DNA of 64,000 nucleotides from an uncultured Saprospiraceae bacterium (lineage in GTDB: Bacteria > Bacteroidota > Bacteroidia > Chitinophagales > Saprospiraceae): contig CALMSO010000072.1 in NCBI GenBank assembly GCA_937872385.1, positions 88,262 to 152,261 of the forward strand. The letters are read 5' to 3'. The position numbers and the translations under genes were made by a program. The notes under the pieces were generated by a model that was not told the origin of the DNA, made no database searches, and was given only the letters and a program-made list of their open reading frames with translations. Numbering within the stretch: position 1 is the first letter of the stretch; the number at the start of each line of letters is the position of its first letter. Positions 16,654 to 25,827 of this stretch are shown here, piece after piece.

Positions 16654-18126
16654 CTACTCCACCACCGATACTTTCAGCATATTAGTACGGTGCCGACGAT
16701 GCAAGGGCATACTGCCGATATTGACAATAATATCGTCCTTTTTTACCTTACCGGCTCTCTTCAAAATATCGGTGACATCGGTAATGGTCTCGTCGGTAGT
16801 TGTAAAACGATCGTAATAAAAGCAGCGCACCCCCCACACCAGATTGAGCGTAGCCAGCATGTGCATCCGGTCAGAAAAGATATAAATTTCATTCGACGGG
16901 CGGTAGCTCGACACCTTGAATGCCGTGTAGCCGGAGCTGGTCATACCCACGATGGCTTTGGCGCGCACTTCTTCGGCAATTTTGGCGGCGCTTAGGCACA
17001 CCGCATCCGACAGGAAAGTACGCGACTTCTTGGCAGCCTTGGGGCGGTGCTCGCCGAGGTCGAAGATTTTTTCGGCATTTTCGATGATTTTATTCATATA
17101 TTCTACCACTTTCACCGGGTGCTTCCCGACCGAGGTTTCGCCGCTCAGCATCACGGCATCGGCTCCGTCCAGTACGGCATTGGCTACGTCGGTCACTTCG
17201 GCACGTGTAGGGCTGGGATTGGTAATCATACTGTCCATCATCTGGGTAGCTACAATCACTGGGCGCGAGCGCTGGATGCACTTGCGAATGATTTCTTTTT
17301 GAATGACCGGCAGTTGCTCAATAGGCACTTCGATGCCGAGGTCGCCGCGCGCCACCATCACGCCATTGGTTTCCTTGATGATTTTGTCAATATTTTTGAT
17401 TGCCTCCGGCTTTTCAATTTTGGCAATAATCTTGGCAGGATGGTTTCGGGCTTCAATGCGCTCACGCAACTCGGTGATGTCTTCTGGGCGGCGCACAAAA
17501 GAAAGGGCAATCCAGTTGACTGGCTGCGTCAGGATATAATCCAAGTCAATGAGGTCTTTTTCGGTGAGCGAAGGCAAGGACACTTTGGTGTTGGGCAAGT
17601 TGACGCCCTTATTGGAGGAAAGTACACCACCGAATACGGTTTTCAATCGTACAGTATCTTTTTTATTGGTTTCGATTACCTCAAAAACCAATTTACCATC
17701 ATCCACGAGTACGGTCTCCCCTACGTTTACATCCGCCGGAAACTGGTCGTAGCTCATGTAAATTTTTTCCATCGTGCCAATGCATTTTTCATTGACAAAG
17801 GTGACCACATCGCCTTCTTTCAGTTCTAAAGCATTATTTTCTATCTTGCCGACCCGCAGCTTGGGGCCCTGCAAATCCGCCAGAATACTCGTGTGCAGCC
17901 CATACTTTTCGTTGATATAGGTGATGTGATTGATCACCTGCTCATGGTCTTGGTGCGTGCCGTGCGAAAAGTTGAGGCGGAATACGTCCACGCCCGCCTT
18001 TACTAAGTCGAGCAAAACTTCGTAGGAGCTGGAGGCTGGGCCTACCGTAGCTACAATTTTCGTATTTTGATGGTCAACGATTTGCATACTTTCGGTGGTT
18101 TTTTGTTCAATCAGGTGTGCAGACAT
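16654..18126 (-). CDS. pyk: Pyruvate kinase
   Basis: 490 residues. It converts phosphoenolpyruvate and ADP to pyruvate and ATP, the last step of glycolysis. The motifs run in order: KIVATVGPASS, RLNFSHGTHQDH, the B-domain, the catalytic Lys region IIAKIEKPEAIKNID, MVARGDLGIEVP, and the signature MLSGETSVGKHPVK. The C-terminal regulatory domain is complete. The ATG at 18126 gives a 14-residue extension before MQIVDHQNTKIVATV; the Met at 18084 is an equally possible start. It is divergent from acpP over a 219-bp shared upstream region. Confidence 0.96.
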   Translation of the reverse strand: MSAHLIEQKTTESMQIVDHQNTKIVATVGPASSSYEVLLDLVKAGVDVFRLNFSHGTHQDHEQVINHITYINEKYGLHTSILADLQGPKLRVGKIENNALELKEGDVVTFVNEKCIGTMEKIYMSYDQFPADVNVGETVLVDDGKLVFEVIETNKKDTVRLKTVFGGVLSSNKGVNLPNTKVSLPSLTEKDLIDLDYILTQPVNWIALSFVRRPEDITELRERIEARNHPAKIIAKIEKPEAIKNIDKIIKETNGVMVARGDLGIEVPIEQLPVIQKEIIRKCIQRSRPVIVATQMMDSMITNPSPTRAEVTDVANAVLDGADAVMLSGETSVGKHPVKVVEYMNKIIENAEKIFDLGEHRPKAAKKSRTFLSDAVCLSAAKIAEEVRAKAIVGMTSSGYTAFKVSSYRPSNEIYIFSDRMHMLATLNLVWGVRCFYYDRFTTTDETITDVTDILKRAGKVKKDDIIVNIGSMPLHRRHRTNMLKVSVVE

Positions 18127-18276
18127 GATGGTACGGATGTTTTGTTCGGGATTCAGAGCAGATTTTAGCTAAGTGTAAAAATTACAATAATTATTTTGTA
18201 AAGGTACTGCTAATGTAAAAATAATCAAATCACTTATCCTACCTTTTCTTGCGGTAAGCAAAAAAAAAATAAAAAC

Positions 18277-18309
18277 TTTGGTTATCAATGAACTTATATT
18301 TTACCTTTG
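18277..18309 (+). promoter_or_regulatory. Promoter for acpP
   Basis: TTTG at 18277-18280, a 21-bp spacer, then TACCTTTG at 18302-18309, a perfect TAnnTTTG. The acpP ATG is 37 bp after the box, giving a leader of about 30 nt. This is one of the clearest promoters in the window. Confidence 0.65.
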
Positions 18310-18345
18310 CAGGAGCATTCGTAAAACCAATAAAGCGAATTTATT

Positions 18346-18588
18346 ATGTCTTCAAGCATTGCAGAAAGAGTTACCAGTATTATCGTTGACAAACTTGGCG
18401 TTGACGAGTCAGAGGTCACACGTGAGGCCAGCTTCACCAATGACCTGGGTGCAGACTCGCTGGACACAGTAGAGCTGATTATGGAATTCGAGAAAGAGTT
18501 CGATATTTCTATCCCTGACGAAAAAGCTGAAACCATCACCACCGTAGGTGATGCCGTGGACTACCTGGAAGAACAACTCCAGAAGTAA
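18346..18588 (+). CDS. acpP: Acyl carrier protein
   Basis: 80 residues. The phosphopantetheine attachment site is Ser38 in the invariant [13 protein letters not shown]. The protein is acidic and four-helical, as expected, and carries growing acyl chains for type II fatty acid synthesis. It is followed by a strong terminator and then fabF and rnc, a gene order common in bacteria. The terminator suggests that acpP is expressed at a higher level than fabF. Confidence 0.97.
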   Translation: MSSSIAERVTSIIVDKLGVDESEVTREASFTNDLGADSLDTVELIMEFEKEFDISIPDEKAETITTVGDAVDYLEEQLQK

Positions 18589-18614
18589 CTGCCGCAGCTT
18601 TACAATTGTACCTT

Positions 18615-18657
18615 ATTCCACCAATCGGGCTTCGGGGCCCGATTAGTGGAATTTTTT
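18615..18657 (+). terminator. Rho-independent terminator after acpP
   Basis: A 16-bp stem ATTCCACCAATCGGGC / GCCCGATTAGTGGAAT with one mismatch, a 6-base loop TTCGGG and a following run of six T. It lies 27 bp after the acpP stop. Confidence 0.85.
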
Positions 18658-18845
18658 CCAATGGTGGCTACCCGGAAAAACATGCCTTGGTCTGGTCTTG
18701 CATTTGCCATCTGTACAACGGGCGGTACGGCAAGGTGTCAAAGAGCCAAGTCAATTATACAACTAAGCAACTGTCAGAATTATTCATCTGCCGGGGCGTA
18801 GCGAAAAATGCGTTTTAGTATCCCGATAAATCTCCCTCACCAAAT

Positions 18846-20099
18846 ATGAAAAGGGTCGTAGTAACCGGATTAGGAGCAATAACCCCCATCGGCAACAGTG
18901 TTGCGGCGTATCTCGATGGATTGCAGTCGGGCCGCAGTGGTGCCAATATCATTACTCGCTTCGACGCATCAAATTTCAAAACCAACTTTGCCTGTGAGGT
19001 CAAAAACTTTGACCCCGACGAATTCATGGACAAAAAAGAGGCCCGCAAAATGGACCTCTTCTGCCAGTTCGCTATGGTAGCTGCCGACGAAGCCATCGCC
19101 AAAGCCGGGCTGGATCAACAGCTTGAGCAACTCGACCTCGACCGCGTGGGCGTGATCTGGGGGGCAGGCATTGGCGGTTTGCGCTCTTTGGAAAAGGAAA
19201 TCGAAGAATTTATCACGGGCAACGGCGCGCCGCGCTACAATCCGTTCATGATTCCAAAAATGATCATTGACATTGCGGCGGGCATGATTTCTATCAAATA
19301 CGGCTTCCGGGGTATCAATTATGCGACCGTATCAGCCTGCGCTTCGTCTTCGCACGCCCTCATCAACGCTTTCGATTACATTCGCCTCGGCAAAAACGAT
19401 ATCATCGTCACTGGTGGCTCCGAGGCTGCCATTACCAAAGCTGGAGTGGGCGGCTTCAATGCCATGAAAGCCCTTTCTACCCGCAATGACGATTTTCTCA
19501 CAGCTTCCCGGCCTTTCGACGCCGAGCGCGATGGCTTCGTGCTGGGCGAAGGCGGCGGTGCCTTGATACTCGAAGAATTAGAGCACGCTCAAAAGCGCGG
19601 TGCCACGATTTATGCCGAAGTTGTGGGCGGCGGCGCTACTTCCGATGCCTACCACATGACGGCCCCGCACCCGGAGGGCATCAGCGTGAGCAAAGTGATG
19701 CGTATCGCGCTGGAAGACGCGGGCATGACCGCCGAAGACATTGACTACATCAACGTGCACGGCACTTCTACACCATTGGGAGATGTAGCCGAGCTGAAAG
19801 CTATACAGCAAGTATTCGGCGAGCAGGCTTATCAGATGAATATCAGTTCTACCAAATCCATGACCGGACACTTGCTGGGGGCAGCAGGCGCTATCGAAGC
19901 TATTGCTTGTATTCTGGCTATTAATCATAATTTTGTACCGCCGACAATCAATCATTTCAATGATGATGCCGAAATTGACGGCCGGCTCAATCTTACGTTC
20001 AACGAGGCGCAACAACGCCCGGTGCGTGCAGCTATGAGCAATACTTTTGGCTTTGGCGGGCACAATTCAACCGTGATTTTTAAAAGGTTTGAAAATTAA
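18846..20099 (+). CDS. fabF: 3-oxoacyl-[acyl-carrier-protein] synthase II
   Basis: 417 residues, a condensing enzyme of fatty acid elongation. The N-terminus MKRVVVTGLGAITPIGN is canonical. The catalytic Cys is in VSACASSSHA (about residue 164), and the two His are in HGTSTPLGD (about 304) and STKSMTGHLLGAAGA (about 340). The C-terminal NTFGFGGHNSTVIF closes the active site. It extends malonyl-ACP with acyl-ACP in the cytoplasm, consistent with acpP directly upstream. Confidence 0.97.
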   Translation: MKRVVVTGLGAITPIGNSVAAYLDGLQSGRSGANIITRFDASNFKTNFACEVKNFDPDEFMDKKEARKMDLFCQFAMVAADEAIAKAGLDQQLEQLDLDRVGVIWGAGIGGLRSLEKEIEEFITGNGAPRYNPFMIPKMIIDIAAGMISIKYGFRGINYATVSACASSSHALINAFDYIRLGKNDIIVTGGSEAAITKAGVGGFNAMKALSTRNDDFLTASRPFDAERDGFVLGEGGGALILEELEHAQKRGATIYAEVVGGGATSDAYHMTAPHPEGISVSKVMRIALEDAGMTAEDIDYINVHGTSTPLGDVAELKAIQQVFGEQAYQMNISSTKSMTGHLLGAAGAIEAIACILAINHNFVPPTINHFNDDAEIDGRLNLTFNEAQQRPVRAAMSNTFGFGGHNSTVIFKRFEN

Positions 20100-20366
20100 A
20101 ACGGCACCCCGCAAGGTTTTCCGATAAGGGAAATAACCGCTTGATTTTCCAACCTCACCATACAATTTCTGATTGCGTTATTGCCGTAAAATTCTATCGT
20201 ATTTTTCGGCAGGTGGAAAAGTCTTATTTCAACGCGATACCATCATTTTGCAAATAGCTGGCAGTACACACCCTGCCAACTGCCTGCGAGGTGAACCGTG
20301 CAACCCCGCATCAAGTCGGGGCTGGAAAAGTGTTGATTTTTGTAATCACATTTTAAACGAACAACT
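20100..20366 (+). other. Structured intergenic region before rnc
   Basis: 267 bp without a gene. Two hairpins are visible: TGGCAG...CTGCCA (around 20258-20280) and CCCCG-CATCAAGT-CGGGG (around 20305-20323). Then come TTTTTG and, 20 bp later, CAACTTTG, a weak promoter-like pair just at the rnc start. It could be a 5' leader or a small RNA; nothing decides. Confidence 0.35.
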
Positions 20367-21116
20367 TTGCGTTTCCTGTTCCGATTGTACAACTACTACT
20401 GGTCCAAAGACAAGCTCTTCGCCCGGCGCCTGCGAAGCCTACTCGGTTTTACGCCTGCCAATCTGGCAATTTTTAAGCTGGCTTTTTCGCACAAATCCAA
20501 TAATTCCGACAAGTCGTACGCTGTACACAACAACGAGCGCCTCGAATACCTCGGCGATGCCGTACTCGGCACCATCGTCGCGGAGTATCTTTTCAAAAAA
20601 TACCCCAACAGCAACGAAGGTTTTCTTACCAAAATGCGCTCGAAAATCGTAAAGCGCAAGTCCCTCAATAAAATCGGGGATAAAATGGGGCTGGATGTGC
20701 TGCTCAATGAGTACAACAACACGCGCCTGAGCCGCTCCATGCTGGGCAATGCCGTGGAAGCATTAGTTGGAGCTATTTATTTAGAATGCGGCTACCGCAA
20801 GACCATGCACTTCGTGGTGCGCAAAATGCTGCGCAACTACGTCAATGTGCACGACCTTGAGCGCTTCGACGATAATTACAAAAGCCAGCTATTAGAATGG
20901 TGCCAGAAAAACGGACAAACCGTCAATTACAAACTGCTGGCGCGCTACAAATTTGAAAAACGCGACCGCTTCAAGGTGGCCGTAATGGTAGATGGCGAGA
21001 AAATTGCGACCGCCGATGATTTCAACAAGAAAAGCGCCGAACAAATGGCCTCGGAAAAAGCAATGGTAGCCCTCGGCATCATTGTAGAAGAAGAAGACGA
21101 TTTCGACGACGATTGA
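20367..21116 (+). CDS. rnc: Ribonuclease III
   Basis: Up to 249 residues. The catalytic signature NNERLEYLGDAVLGTIVAEYLF and the second acidic site GNAVEALVGAIYLECGY belong to the RNase III domain. A C-terminal dsRNA-binding domain follows (DNYKSQLLEWCQKNGQ..., ending KKSAEQMASEKAMVALGI), then an acidic tail EEEDDFDDD. It cleaves double-stranded RNA in rRNA maturation. No ATG precedes the domain; a TTG at 20367 or 20385 must serve, and a promoter-like box overlaps the first, so the later TTG is possible. Confidence 0.92.
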   Translation: MRFLFRLYNYYWSKDKLFARRLRSLLGFTPANLAIFKLAFSHKSNNSDKSYAVHNNERLEYLGDAVLGTIVAEYLFKKYPNSNEGFLTKMRSKIVKRKSLNKIGDKMGLDVLLNEYNNTRLSRSMLGNAVEALVGAIYLECGYRKTMHFVVRKMLRNYVNVHDLERFDDNYKSQLLEWCQKNGQTVNYKLLARYKFEKRDRFKVAVMVDGEKIATADDFNKKSAEQMASEKAMVALGIIVEEEDDFDDD

Positions 21117-21167
21117 TTCAGGGTGATTCTTCGGACTCCGCTTGTTTCGTATCTCAATGCTTACTTC

Positions 21168-22451
21168 ATGTACTGGAATGCCCAACAGCTTGCGGCTTTT
21201 GCGCCAGATACTGCCACGCTGGAGCGCGCGCGGGGCATTGCGCAGCCTTTTCGCTGGCACGATTTGGCGGGCAACGAAACCATCGTCTGGGGGGAGTACA
21301 AAACCGCTGGCGATGCGCCATTTCATACGGTTGTTCATCTGCACCAGCCGCAGTGCTACTGTTCCTGCCCCAGCCGCCGTCGCCCCTGCAAGCACGTACT
21401 CGCGCTGCTCCTGCTCTGCTTGCAAGGCTCTGATAGTTTCCGTGTTTGGTACGACCATCCTGATTGGGTAGAAAAATGGCTACAACGCATCCAAAAAAAA
21501 GCCGCTGCCCCTGCCAAAACTTCCAGCGATTGGCTACCGCCCGCCAAAACTATCGAGCAAATGAGCGCTGGCGTACTCGAACTGCGCGAATGGCTGCTCG
21601 ACCTCATTCGCCAAGGGCTGGCCGCTGCCCTGAGCCACCCGCCTACTTTCTGGAATACCTTTGCCACGCGTATGACCGATGCCAAACTGCCCGGCATTGC
21701 CCGACGGGTACGTAGCCTTGCCACGCGCACGCTTAGTGCCGATGCACACGAGCAATTGCTATCGGACATTGCCGAGTTGTATTTGTTTGTAAAAGCTTTC
21801 CAGCGAAACGCACAATTATCACCGGATTTGCAACAGGAGGTTTTCAACCAAGCAGGCGCTACCATTCGCAAGGAAGATGTACTACAACAAGCTGCCGAAC
21901 AAGACACTTGGTATATTGCCGGACAAGTAGAAGGCGAGGAGGACAACCTGCGCTACCGACGCACTTGGCTGCTGGGGCAACGCACTGGCCATGCTGCACT
22001 CCTGCTTGATTTTGTCTGGGGCAATGCTGATTTCAATGAGCACTGGCAAGTTGGTACAGCCATCGAAGCAGAAATCGTATTTTATCCTGGTGCCTCGCGC
22101 AGCCGGGCTTTGGTAAAAAGTTTTACTAACTTAGCACAAGTGCCGCCGATAGCAGGCTATGCGCACTGGGAGTCCTTTGCCGAGGGATATGCTGCGGCAA
22201 TTGCTGCTAATCCCTGGGGAAGTATTTTCCCGGTACTGATTGATCATGTCACGCCCTCGTTGCAAGAGGGGCAACTGCAATTAATAGATAAATTGGGCAA
22301 ACAGCTTGTCGCAAAAACGACCGAAGAGCATACCTGGCGAATCATTGCCCTAAGCGGCGGGCATCCACTACAAATCTTTGGCGAATGGCGTGATACTTTC
22401 TTCTACCCCTTGACCCTGCTCACTGATGACGGTGTTATCTCGTTGATTTAA
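21168..22451 (+). CDS. SWIM zinc-finger domain protein
   Basis: About 427 residues from the ATG at 21168; a GTG at 21123 is an alternative. A SWIM zinc finger lies near residues 60-85: CYCSCPSRRRPCKHVLALLLLC, with the C-x-C...C-x-H ligand pattern. The rest is helical, Trp- and Ala-rich and not recognised. Bacterial proteins of this type are often encoded beside MoxR/VWA genes, but here it stands alone between rnc and the cobalamin riboswitch. SWIM domains bind DNA or proteins; no reaction is known. Confidence 0.8.
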   Translation: MYWNAQQLAAFAPDTATLERARGIAQPFRWHDLAGNETIVWGEYKTAGDAPFHTVVHLHQPQCYCSCPSRRRPCKHVLALLLLCLQGSDSFRVWYDHPDWVEKWLQRIQKKAAAPAKTSSDWLPPAKTIEQMSAGVLELREWLLDLIRQGLAAALSHPPTFWNTFATRMTDAKLPGIARRVRSLATRTLSADAHEQLLSDIAELYLFVKAFQRNAQLSPDLQQEVFNQAGATIRKEDVLQQAAEQDTWYIAGQVEGEEDNLRYRRTWLLGQRTGHAALLLDFVWGNADFNEHWQVGTAIEAEIVFYPGASRSRALVKSFTNLAQVPPIAGYAHWESFAEGYAAAIAANPWGSIFPVLIDHVTPSLQEGQLQLIDKLGKQLVAKTTEEHTWRIIALSGGHPLQIFGEWRDTFFYPLTLLTDDGVISLI

Positions 22452-22489
22452 AATAACGACCAACAGCTTTCGACTTACCCGGTTTTTTA

Positions 22490-22770
22490 TACCTTTGAAC
22501 TGGTTTTGGTTGCTAAGCTCAACAGAATTTTAGCACGAAAAGGGAATCCCGTGCAAATCGGGGGCTGTACCCGCAGCTGTAAGTTCCTCTGGAATAGCAA
22601 ATTATACAATACGGTTATTTCCAGAAAAAGCCCGTTGCCCGCATACGTCACTGCTACCGATACTCCAAAATCGGGGGTGGGAAGACCGGCAACCGGCGGA
22701 GCGAGCCAGAAGACCTGCCAGAGCCGATGGGTCATCTATTTTTCAAACGTCTTCGGGCTAAAGGCGGGAT
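22490..22770 (+). promoter_or_regulatory. Cobalamin (B12) riboswitch
   Basis: The leader contains AAAAGGGAATCCCGTGCAAA followed by TCGGGGGCTGTACCCGCAGCTGTAAG (22538-22585), the conserved core of cobalamin riboswitches. The B12 box GCCAGAAGACCTGCC lies at 22705-22719. It stands 130 bp upstream of a BtuB-like receptor, so high B12 should repress receptor synthesis. The outer limits are approximate. Confidence 0.93.
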
Positions 22771-22900
22771 GGTTTCTAAGCCGGGTGTTGTTTTTCAACA
22801 GCTACATCGCTGCGGTTGCGCAGTACGCTGAAGGGGTAATTTATATCTCGTATATTGCAAAAAAACAACGCTTCTCGTTTTTGCCTGGCAATCTTTTGCC

Positions 22901-24781
22901 ATGGCTCGCTTATGCATTTTTGTATGGTGCTGGCTCGCGTATGCGGGTGCGATAGCGCAGGTAGATACTACCTTAGCATTAGAAATGGTGACGGTATCGG
23001 CGTCGCGCTATCGGTCTGTGTCAATAGGTCAGCAAGTGCAGCCGCTCGATTCGGTACGCTTGCAAACGCTGCCCGGCGGCAGTCTGGCAGATATTTTACA
23101 GCAGGGTTCGGGAGTTTTCATTCGCAGCTATGGGCTGGGTGGTCTGGCTACCTCATCTATTCGTGGGGGTAGCGCGCAGCAGACGGCAGTCATCTGGAAC
23201 GGTTTTCCCATTCAAAATCCGATGCTGGGGCAATTGGATCTGTCATTACTGCCGGTAGCCCTGCTCGACGAAGTACAAATAGCTTACGGCGGCAACAGTG
23301 CGCTTTGGGGTAGCGGTGCCGTGGGCGGAGCCCTGCAACTCAATAATCACCTACCGCAGCGCGAAGGCTGGCAATGGCAGTACAACAATTTGGTTGGCAG
23401 CTTTGCACAATGGCATCAGGCGGCCAAAATAGCTTTCGCTAATGAAAAATTCGCTACGGCTACCCGTTTCGTGCAGCAGAGCGCTACCAATGACTTCCCC
23501 TACCGCACCGCGCCCGACGCGCCGATGCAACTTCAACAAAATGCTGCCTTTCGGCAAAAAGCCCTTTTACAGGAAAATCGCTGGCAAATCCGGCCCAACC
23601 AGTCGCTACAATGGCGCACCTGGCTATCGGACGCCCGCCAACATATTCCACCCACTACCGTCCAGACACGCAGCGTCGCCGAGCAGGATAATCGCGCCTT
23701 GCGCACCGCATTAGACTGGCAATTGGCCCGCCAACACTGGATTTTTCAAGCCCGCACGGGGCTATTTCACGATTTTTTCCACTTCCGAGACGCGCTCTCC
23801 GGCGTGGATGCGCCCAGCCGCTCCTGGATGTCCATTTCTGAAGCTGAGACACAATGGCAGCCCTGGCCGCGACATCACCTGCACTTTGGAATGCATCATA
23901 CCTATGCGAATGGCTCCGCCGATGGCTACCCCGAAGGGCAACAGCAGCAGCAATCAGCACTTTTTGCAGCCTATAATTGGCAATCCGTTACAGGGCGTTG
24001 GCGCGCGCGCACGAGCCTGCGACAAGGACTGACCGATGGTGCATGGCTACCGATAGTGCCAGCATTTGCCATAGAAAATTCAATATTTAAACACTTGATT
24101 ATCAAAGCGAATATTCAAAAAAACTTCCGCTTACCTACCCTAAACGACCTTTACTGGCAGCCCGGTGGTAATCCTGCTTTGCGGCCCGAGCAGGGCTGGT
24201 CGCAAGAACTGACTTTACATACGCACCATAGCGCAGCGCAGTGGTCGGGCGTTTTTTCCATTACCGGTTTTCACCGACAAATGGACGACTGGATACTCTG
24301 GACACCCGGTGCGCGCTTCTGGTCGCCACAAAACGTACTGTCGGTAAGAAGTCAGGGCATCGAGCAGCGCCTTGAACTGAACTGGCAAAGCGACCATTGG
24401 CATATTCGTGCTGCTGGCGGCTACGATCAAATTTATGCTACGCAGAAGCGCGCTACAAATCCGGCCAATATTGGCAAGCAACTAATCTATATGCCTGAAC
24501 AACAGGCTTTTGCAAGGTTGGCTATCCACTGGCAGGGATTACAATTCTCCTATCAGCATCAATATACGGGGTCGGTTTTTATTCGCTCAGATAATACGGC
24601 GGCCCTACCTGCGTATCGGCTTGGTTGGCTGCATGCGCGTTATGATCGGGCGTTTTCCAACTGGCGTGGCGCGGTTTTTATCAATATTCAAAATCTGTGG
24701 GATGAGGAGTATCGCGTCATCGAACGGCGACGGATGCCCGGGCGAAGCTGGCAGTTGGGAATGGTGCTGGAGGGAGGGTGA
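22901..24781 (+). CDS. btuB: BtuB-like TonB-dependent outer-membrane receptor
   Basis: 626 residues, close to E. coli BtuB (614). A signal peptide (MARLCIFVWCWLAYAGAIAQ) is followed by a plug domain without the CarboxypepD-like extension of SusC receptors: EMVTVSASRYRSV, QGSGVFIRSYGLGGLATSSIRGG, AYGGNSALWGSGAVGGALQL. A 22-strand barrel ends with an alternating terminal strand (RRMPGRSWQLGMVLEGG). The riboswitch upstream identifies the substrate as cobalamin or a related corrinoid. It imports B12 across the outer membrane using TonB energy. The DUF4465 gene 92 bp downstream is probably part of the same uptake locus. Confidence 0.88.
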   Translation: MARLCIFVWCWLAYAGAIAQVDTTLALEMVTVSASRYRSVSIGQQVQPLDSVRLQTLPGGSLADILQQGSGVFIRSYGLGGLATSSIRGGSAQQTAVIWNGFPIQNPMLGQLDLSLLPVALLDEVQIAYGGNSALWGSGAVGGALQLNNHLPQREGWQWQYNNLVGSFAQWHQAAKIAFANEKFATATRFVQQSATNDFPYRTAPDAPMQLQQNAAFRQKALLQENRWQIRPNQSLQWRTWLSDARQHIPPTTVQTRSVAEQDNRALRTALDWQLARQHWIFQARTGLFHDFFHFRDALSGVDAPSRSWMSISEAETQWQPWPRHHLHFGMHHTYANGSADGYPEGQQQQQSALFAAYNWQSVTGRWRARTSLRQGLTDGAWLPIVPAFAIENSIFKHLIIKANIQKNFRLPTLNDLYWQPGGNPALRPEQGWSQELTLHTHHSAAQWSGVFSITGFHRQMDDWILWTPGARFWSPQNVLSVRSQGIEQRLELNWQSDHWHIRAAGGYDQIYATQKRATNPANIGKQLIYMPEQQAFARLAIHWQGLQFSYQHQYTGSVFIRSDNTAALPAYRLGWLHARYDRAFSNWRGAVFINIQNLWDEEYRVIERRRMPGRSWQLGMVLEGG

Positions 24782-24842
24782 ATGTGTGGATGTGCGGATG
24801 TGTGGATGTGTGAATGTGTGAATGTGTTGGTGTGTGGATGGG
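24782..24842. repeat. Short tandem repeat (GTGTGGAT-type, period about 8)
   Basis: Seven or so degenerate 8-10 bp units of the type GTGTGGAT / GTGTGAAT directly follow the btuB stop codon and end about 30 bp before the DUF4465 start. Confidence 0.7.
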
Positions 24843-24873
24843 ATTATAATTTTTAACCATAAAATGTAACAAC

Positions 24874-25821
24874 ATGAAGCAGTTATTTACCATTTTCGGT
24901 TTATTTATGCACTTGTTCTTGTCGGCGCAAGTAGTGGCTACCTTTGAAGACATTGAGGTGCCGCCTGATTCTTTTCTGAATGGTCGAGACGCGGATGGGC
25001 AGTTTCGCAGTGCCAATGCCATTTTCCCGAATGACTACCTCGCGGAGTTCGATGCTTGGTCGGGTTGGGCCATCTCTCGTCGCTCAGATTTTATGACTCC
25101 CGGTTTTCAGAATCAATACTCCTCGATCACCGGCGGCGGCCGGGATGGCTCATTGAAATATGGCGTCACCTTTGGCGTGGAGCGTACCGTGCGCTTCGAG
25201 TCGCGGGTAGCGCTGGAGGGTTTTTACATTTCCAACAATACCTACGCTTATTACAGCATGCGCGACGGCGATGCCTTTGCCAAACGCTTCGGTGGCGAGA
25301 GTGGCAATGATCCCGATTTTTTTAAAGTAACGATTTTCAAATACATAGATGGAGCAGTAAGCACCGACAGCGTGGAGTTTTTCTTAGCCGATTATCGAAC
25401 GAACGATAAATTCATCCGGCGCAACTGGGACTGGGTGAACCTCAGCCCTCTCGGCGAGGCCGACAGCCTGCTGATGGTATTAGCTTCCAGCGATGTCGGC
25501 GAATTTGGCATCAATACGCCGCTGTATTTTTGTATGGACGACCTGACCACGCGCCCCCTGAGCACCAGCGCCCGCAGTCCCTTCGCTCAGTCCGACCTGC
25601 GCGCCTACCCGAATCCGGTACGGGAGCAGTTGCAATTAACTTGGAACGGCGCGACCACCGGCATGGTGCAATTGTTTGATTTGAACGGCAAACTGCTACT
25701 ACAAAAGGCACTCACTGGCAATGCCACTACCATTGACCTGCACGCCCTGCCCGCCGGGGTGTATGTACTGCGCGGTACAGTTGGGCGAGAAAATTTTGCG
25801 CAGCGCATTGTAAAGCAGTGA
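24874..25821 (+). CDS. DUF4465 protein with T9SS sorting domain
   Basis: 315 residues. A signal peptide (MKQLFTIFGLFMHLFLSAQ) is followed by a DUF4465-like domain (about 22-225: ATFEDIEVPPDSFLNGRD, FSGWAISRRSDF-like strands, GFYISNNTYAYYSMRDGD, YFCMDDLTT) and a C-terminal type A sorting domain (about 240-315: LRAYPNPVREQLQLTW, LFDLNGKLLL, LPAGVYVLRG). It should be exported by T9SS to the cell surface. DUF4465 genes commonly sit beside riboswitch-controlled BtuB receptors in this phylum, and some surface B12-binding proteins may belong to this family (recalled, not verified). A corrinoid-capturing surface role is therefore inferred. Confidence 0.82.
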   Translation: MKQLFTIFGLFMHLFLSAQVVATFEDIEVPPDSFLNGRDADGQFRSANAIFPNDYLAEFDAWSGWAISRRSDFMTPGFQNQYSSITGGGRDGSLKYGVTFGVERTVRFESRVALEGFYISNNTYAYYSMRDGDAFAKRFGGESGNDPDFFKVTIFKYIDGAVSTDSVEFFLADYRTNDKFIRRNWDWVNLSPLGEADSLLMVLASSDVGEFGINTPLYFCMDDLTTRPLSTSARSPFAQSDLRAYPNPVREQLQLTWNGATTGMVQLFDLNGKLLLQKALTGNATTIDLHALPAGVYVLRGTVGRENFAQRIVKQ

Positions 25822-25827
25822 TTTTTA

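Noticed and set aside
17047..17829. A 260-residue plus-strand open frame opposite pyruvate kinase
   Set aside because: It has no family resemblance and lies fully opposite conserved pyruvate kinase motifs.
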